Source of the DNA: Paramuribaculum sp.
Lineage (GTDB): Bacteria; Bacteroidota; Bacteroidia; Bacteroidales; Muribaculaceae
NCBI GenBank assembly: GCA_029062075.1
Contig: JAIDQW010000490.1
Location: 1-16,525, forward strand
Length of the DNA stretch: 16,525 nt
Reading direction: 5' to 3'
Below the pieces are notes generated by a model, which was not told the DNA's origin, did not search any database, and worked only from the letters and a program-made list of their open reading frames with translations. This document shows, piece after piece, positions 13,776 through 16,525 of this stretch (within the stretch, counting starts at the first letter, position 1; each line of letters starts with the position of its first letter). The translations under genes and the position numbers were made by a program.

Positions 13776-14798
13776 CTATTTACTGTTAACACAATGCTGA
13801 CGCACAAACCTCTCGGCGGCAGAAACCGATGAGCCTCTGTACACCTGTGAGCCAACGGAATCAACAACAATGAAAAACGGCACTCTCGCCACTGCAAGAC
13901 GCCTGAAAGAGGGGGAAGCCACGCTACCGGGCTGCCATGTCTGCTCCCATGTAGCGGAGTCCTTTTCAGTAACCCGCTTCCAAATCGCGCTGTCGGGTGA
14001 TGTGTTAACCTCTATAAGTGCAAGTCTTTTCTCGGTGTAATCCTTTCTAAGAGAGCGCAAACCGGGTAAAATTGAATCGCGGCTATGTTTTCCGTCACCT
14101 GTAAACGCAAACAAAGTCATTTTGTAACGGAACGGATTGTAGCGCACCAGTGAGTCATTCCGGTTAATCAGTGTGAGCGCGTTCACCATCTCTCTTGATT
14201 CAGCAGAAAGCTGTCCTGCAAGCACATCATTATAATTGGCAAGAAGATTGGCGGGTCGAGCTTCCGGTGCGATTAAACTCATCAGCGAGTCGGCGGCAAT
14301 CTCATTGTCCGCAGCCATGAACCGGGTGATGAGAGCTACGGTTGCCGCCATAGACTTATTGTTGCTCAGCACAAATACCTTAACAGCATCGTTGATTCGC
14401 GCTACGTCAGCAGAGGAGAGAGCTTCTGAGTTGGTGTTGAGGAATTTGGCATATTCTTCGTTTACTTTATCTCCTTTGATTTTAACCTCAAACGGCTTTT
14501 CAGGGTTGATATCACAGTGAATATCAGCACCGTTAACAACTGTAAGTTCAACCAACGGCGAGCCATTGCTAACGCTCAGAAAAGCCACAGCAGGGTACGG
14601 GGATGACCCTGTGAGGGTGAAATTGCCGTTTTCGGCAGTGGTGGTCAGGCGGGTGTATGAGCCATCGTTGCAGTATAGCAATTCCACAATGCTGCTTCCT
14701 GCTCCTTCAATATAGCCGCTCACCTTAAAAGAGTCGGTTTTGGAGCACCCCGCAGCAATTAATGCAGCTAAAAAAAGTAATGGATAAAAAAATCTCAT
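13776..14798 (-). CDS. DUF4369/thioredoxin-like lipoprotein lacking CXXC
   Basis: The ATG at 14796-14798 is chosen over one 36 nt upstream because it starts a standard lipoprotein signal (LIAAGC, C18). The 340-residue product has a DUF4369-like beta domain (about 20-115; FKVSGYIEGAGSSIVEL, ENGNFTLTG), a helical linker, and a C-terminal thioredoxin-like fold ending in the cis-proline region RVPFFIVVDSVGSQVYRG. The position where CXXC normally stands reads TGDGKHSRD and has no cysteine, so thiol-disulfide exchange is unlikely; substrate binding or a structural role is more likely. Relatives are common outer-membrane or periplasmic lipoproteins in Bacteroidetes. It is followed by yifB after 9 nt. 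Confidence 0.8.
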   Translation of the reverse strand: MRFFYPLLFLAALIAAGCSKTDSFKVSGYIEGAGSSIVELLYCNDGSYTRLTTTAENGNFTLTGSSPYPAVAFLSVSNGSPLVELTVVNGADIHCDINPEKPFEVKIKGDKVNEEYAKFLNTNSEALSSADVARINDAVKVFVLSNNKSMAATVALITRFMAADNEIAADSLMSLIAPEARPANLLANYNDVLAGQLSAESREMVNALTLINRNDSLVRYNPFRYKMTLFAFTGDGKHSRDSILPGLRSLRKDYTEKRLALIEVNTSPDSAIWKRVTEKDSATWEQTWQPGSVASPSFRRLAVARVPFFIVVDSVGSQVYRGSSVSAAERFVRQHCVNSK

Positions 14799-14822
14799 GC
14801 TGTTTATGCGTGTAGTCTCACG

Positions 14823-14839
14823 CAAAAATAGCAAAAATA
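14823..14839 (-). promoter_or_regulatory. Two tandem -7-like elements upstream of the thioredoxin-like lipoprotein
   Basis: On the minus strand TATTTTTG occurs twice in 17 bp (14832-14839 and 14823-14830), each fitting TAnnTTTG. No TTTG stands at the proper distance upstream of either, so the promoter is tentative. It lies 24 nt before the ATG, in the only sizeable gap (88 nt) of the nadB-to-10056 gene run. Confidence 0.4.
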
Positions 14840-14886
14840 GCTGTTTGAGCAGTTAAGGGCTGTCAATTTTTTATTACAGGCAAAGA

Positions 14887-15540
14887 TTACAGCATGCCTA
14901 ACTCCACCCCTACGGCAACCCGCTCAATGATTCCGTCCTTGCGGTCCTTGTCCGGCTTGTAATCACCCTTAAGGTTAACGCCGAAAAATCTGCCGAAAGT
15001 TTGCCAGAAACCGGCACGGAAAGAACCGAGAAACGCCTTTATAATATTATAACTGCTCTGGTCGGTTTCTCTTTTTATCAACTTGATTAGCAGCTGTGCC
15101 TGAGACTTGCTGAATTTTTTCAGCACCGGCTTGTACTGTTTGAATATTTCCCCCTCCATTTTCTTTAGGTAGTCCTCACGCTCTTTCTGAGTTGGAAAGG
15201 TTTCGATATATTCGTATGTTTCAAGCAGAGTGGCGCAGATAAGCTTGGCGTAGGGGAGTGTTTTCTTTACATCACGCACGGTTTTCCAATAAAATTCCTC
15301 CTCCTTCCTGTTTTTGAATTTCAGAGGGGGAAAAACGGTTACGGTGTTGAGAACATTCATCTTAACAGTGTCACCGTCAACAACCGTGTAATAGTATCCG
15401 CGAATACTTTTCAGGCGTGCATCGGGCAGTTCTACAAAATTACCGTCTGACAGCTGCACCTGTTCAGGTGTCTGCGCACCCGCTTTAGCAGCGCATAGCA
15501 CCGCAGCAATAATAATGATATGTGTGAGGAGGTATCTCAT
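14887..15540 (-). CDS. DUF4294 family exported protein
   Basis: The 217-residue product starts with a signal peptide (hydrophobic about 8-18, cleavage near AGAQ at 20-23) and no lipobox. It then carries the DUF4294 pattern: VVDGDTVKMNVLNTVTVFPP, NRKEEEFYWKTVRDVKKTLPYAK, a charged helical middle (TQKEREDYLKKMEGE), SKSQAQLLIKLIKRETDQSS, and GSFRAGFWQTFGRFFGVNLK. The family is Bacteroidetes-specific with no known biochemical function; periplasmic location is inferred. It starts 14 nt after the nadB stop, a close spacing that suggests co-transcription. Confidence 0.88.
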   Translation of the reverse strand: MRYLLTHIIIIAAVLCAAKAGAQTPEQVQLSDGNFVELPDARLKSIRGYYYTVVDGDTVKMNVLNTVTVFPPLKFKNRKEEEFYWKTVRDVKKTLPYAKLICATLLETYEYIETFPTQKEREDYLKKMEGEIFKQYKPVLKKFSKSQAQLLIKLIKRETDQSSYNIIKAFLGSFRAGFWQTFGRFFGVNLKGDYKPDKDRKDGIIERVAVGVELGML

Positions 15541-15554
15541 ATCATTATAACGCT

Positions 15555-16525
15555 TTATTCACCTTTTTGATTGTATTGGTGCTCCGCAGGATAATCGACG
15601 GTGTAGTGCAATCCCCGTGATTCTTTTCTCTCTTTTGCCTGACGCATAATGAGATAGCCCACGTTTATAATGTTTCGCAGCTCGCAGATTTCTCGTGAGG
15701 CTTTTGAACGTTTGAAAAGTTCTTCGGTCTCCTCATAGAGTATGTCAAGCCTGTTCCATGCCCGGTCAAGTCGAAGATTGCTCCGCACAATCCCAACGTA
15801 TGCGCTCATAATCTGCCCCACCTCCTTGATGCTCTGGGTAATGAGAACCATCTCTTCCGGGCTGCGGGTGCCCTCGTCGTTCCAGTCCGGCACATCAGAG
15901 CGCAGATCGTAGTGGCTGATAGCTTCCGAAGCGTGCCTGGCAGCCGCATCGGCATAAACCACCGCTTCAATCAATGAGTTGGAAGCGAGGCGATTGCCTC
16001 CATGCAGTCCGGTGCAGGAACATTCACCGATTGCATACAGGCGATTTATCGATGATTCGCCGTTTGAGTCAACGGCAATGCCTCCGCACAGATAGTGTGC
16101 CGCCGGCGCAACAGGTATATAGTCTTTGGTAATATCTATGCCGAGCGAGAGGCATTTTGCGTAGATGTTCGGGAAATGGCGTTTTGTCTCTTCGGGATCC
16201 TTATGTGTCACGTCAAGAAACACATGGTCATCGCCGTGCAGCTTCATCTCGCTGTCAATAGCACGTGCCACAATGTCGCGCGGAGCAAGCGAAAGGCGCG
16301 GATCATATTTGTGCATGAACTCCTCGCCACGCATATTGCGGAGCACAGCCCCGTAGCCTCGCATAGCCTCGGTGATTAGAAACGAAGGGCGGTCGCCCGG
16401 ATGATACAGTGCTGTTGGATGAAACTGAATGAACTCCATATCCTTCACGGTTCCTTTGGCTCTATACACCATAGCGATTCCGTCACCGGTAGCAACCAGC
16501 GGGTTTGTGGTGGTTGTGTAAACCG
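15555..16525 (-). CDS. nadB: L-aspartate oxidase (5' end off window)
   Basis: About 323 C-terminal codons are present and the start lies beyond the right edge; the ATG at 16470-16472 is internal (TGDGIAMVYRAKG). NadB is the FAD enzyme that oxidises L-aspartate to iminoaspartate, the first step of de novo NAD synthesis with NadA. Signatures include EFIQFHPTALY, the catalytic-domain segment REEFMHKYDPRLSLAPRDIV with small changes, PAAHYLCGGIAVD, and the FAD-binding HGGNRLASNSLIEAVVYA (Gly-rich, followed by ADAAARHA). The C-terminal helical domain (RAWNRLDILYEE to RGLHYTVDYP) ends normally. These features separate it from succinate dehydrogenase flavoproteins only moderately, but the C-terminal RGLHYTVDYP is typical of NadB. 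Confidence 0.93.
   Translation of the reverse strand, partial: VYTTTTNPLVATGDGIAMVYRAKGTVKDMEFIQFHPTALYHPGDRPSFLITEAMRGYGAVLRNMRGEEFMHKYDPRLSLAPRDIVARAIDSEMKLHGDDHVFLDVTHKDPEETKRHFPNIYAKCLSLGIDITKDYIPVAPAAHYLCGGIAVDSNGESSINRLYAIGECSCTGLHGGNRLASNSLIEAVVYADAAARHASEAISHYDLRSDVPDWNDEGTRSPEEMVLITQSIKEVGQIMSAYVGIVRSNLRLDRAWNRLDILYEETEELFKRSKASREICELRNIINVGYLIMRQAKERKESRGLHYTVDYPAEHQYNQKGE

Noticed and set aside
1..16525. CRISPR array, insertion sequence ends or riboswitch
   Set aside because: No regularly spaced repeats, no transposase-like frame and no recognisable riboswitch core were seen on either strand.

Overview
The window looks like a chromosomal piece of a Bacteroidales bacterium, probably a gut Muribaculaceae or Bacteroidaceae relative. 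This is an inference from several signs. Promoters fit the Bacteroidetes consensus (TTTG, about 20 nt, TAnnTTTG). The DUF4294 and DUF4369 families are largely restricted to Bacteroidetes. The tRNA lacks an encoded CCA. Good Shine-Dalgarno sequences are not obvious.

Layout. (1) 1-720, minus: the start of an AT-rich gene fusing an XRE-type DNA-binding domain to a D12-class adenine methyltransferase, cut by the window edge, with a strong promoter and a paired operator-like repeat. (2) 819-1131: a 9-C tract at a sharp composition change, then an unassigned GC-richer segment that may be a decayed gene. (3) 1136-2695, minus: tRNA-Lys(CTT) with its own promoter and terminator, then the core pair pyrH-frr. 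(4) 2765-6106, minus: an AT-rich, tightly overlapping four-gene restriction-modification cassette in the order DpnM-type methylase, DpnII-type endonuclease, MutH/Sau3AI-type endonuclease, DpnA-type methylase. All four point to GATC. (5) 6408-8766, plus: three consecutive FKBP-type prolyl isomerases, one predicted cytoplasmic, one exported with an altered active site, and one lipoprotein, ended by a strong terminator. (6) 8844-9943, minus: three small AT-rich genes of unknown function, two with membrane segments. (7) 10056-16525, minus: a long, closely spaced run nadB (partial), DUF4294, DUF4369/thioredoxin-like lipoprotein, yifB/comM, lactonase-family lipoprotein, unknown 334-residue protein.

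The main point of interest is the cassette at 2765-6106. It carries two unrelated nuclease families that are both associated with GATC, inside one translationally coupled operon. The second nuclease is MutH-sized and keeps the MutH catalytic residues at identical spacing. No cytosine methylase is present, so the MutH-like enzyme should be restrained by adenine methylation or have another role. GATC also looks scarce in the window by hand count. A run of eight C inside the DpnA-type gene is a possible slippage switch. The partial XRE-methyltransferase at the left edge suggests a second, separate modification system close to tRNA-Lys.
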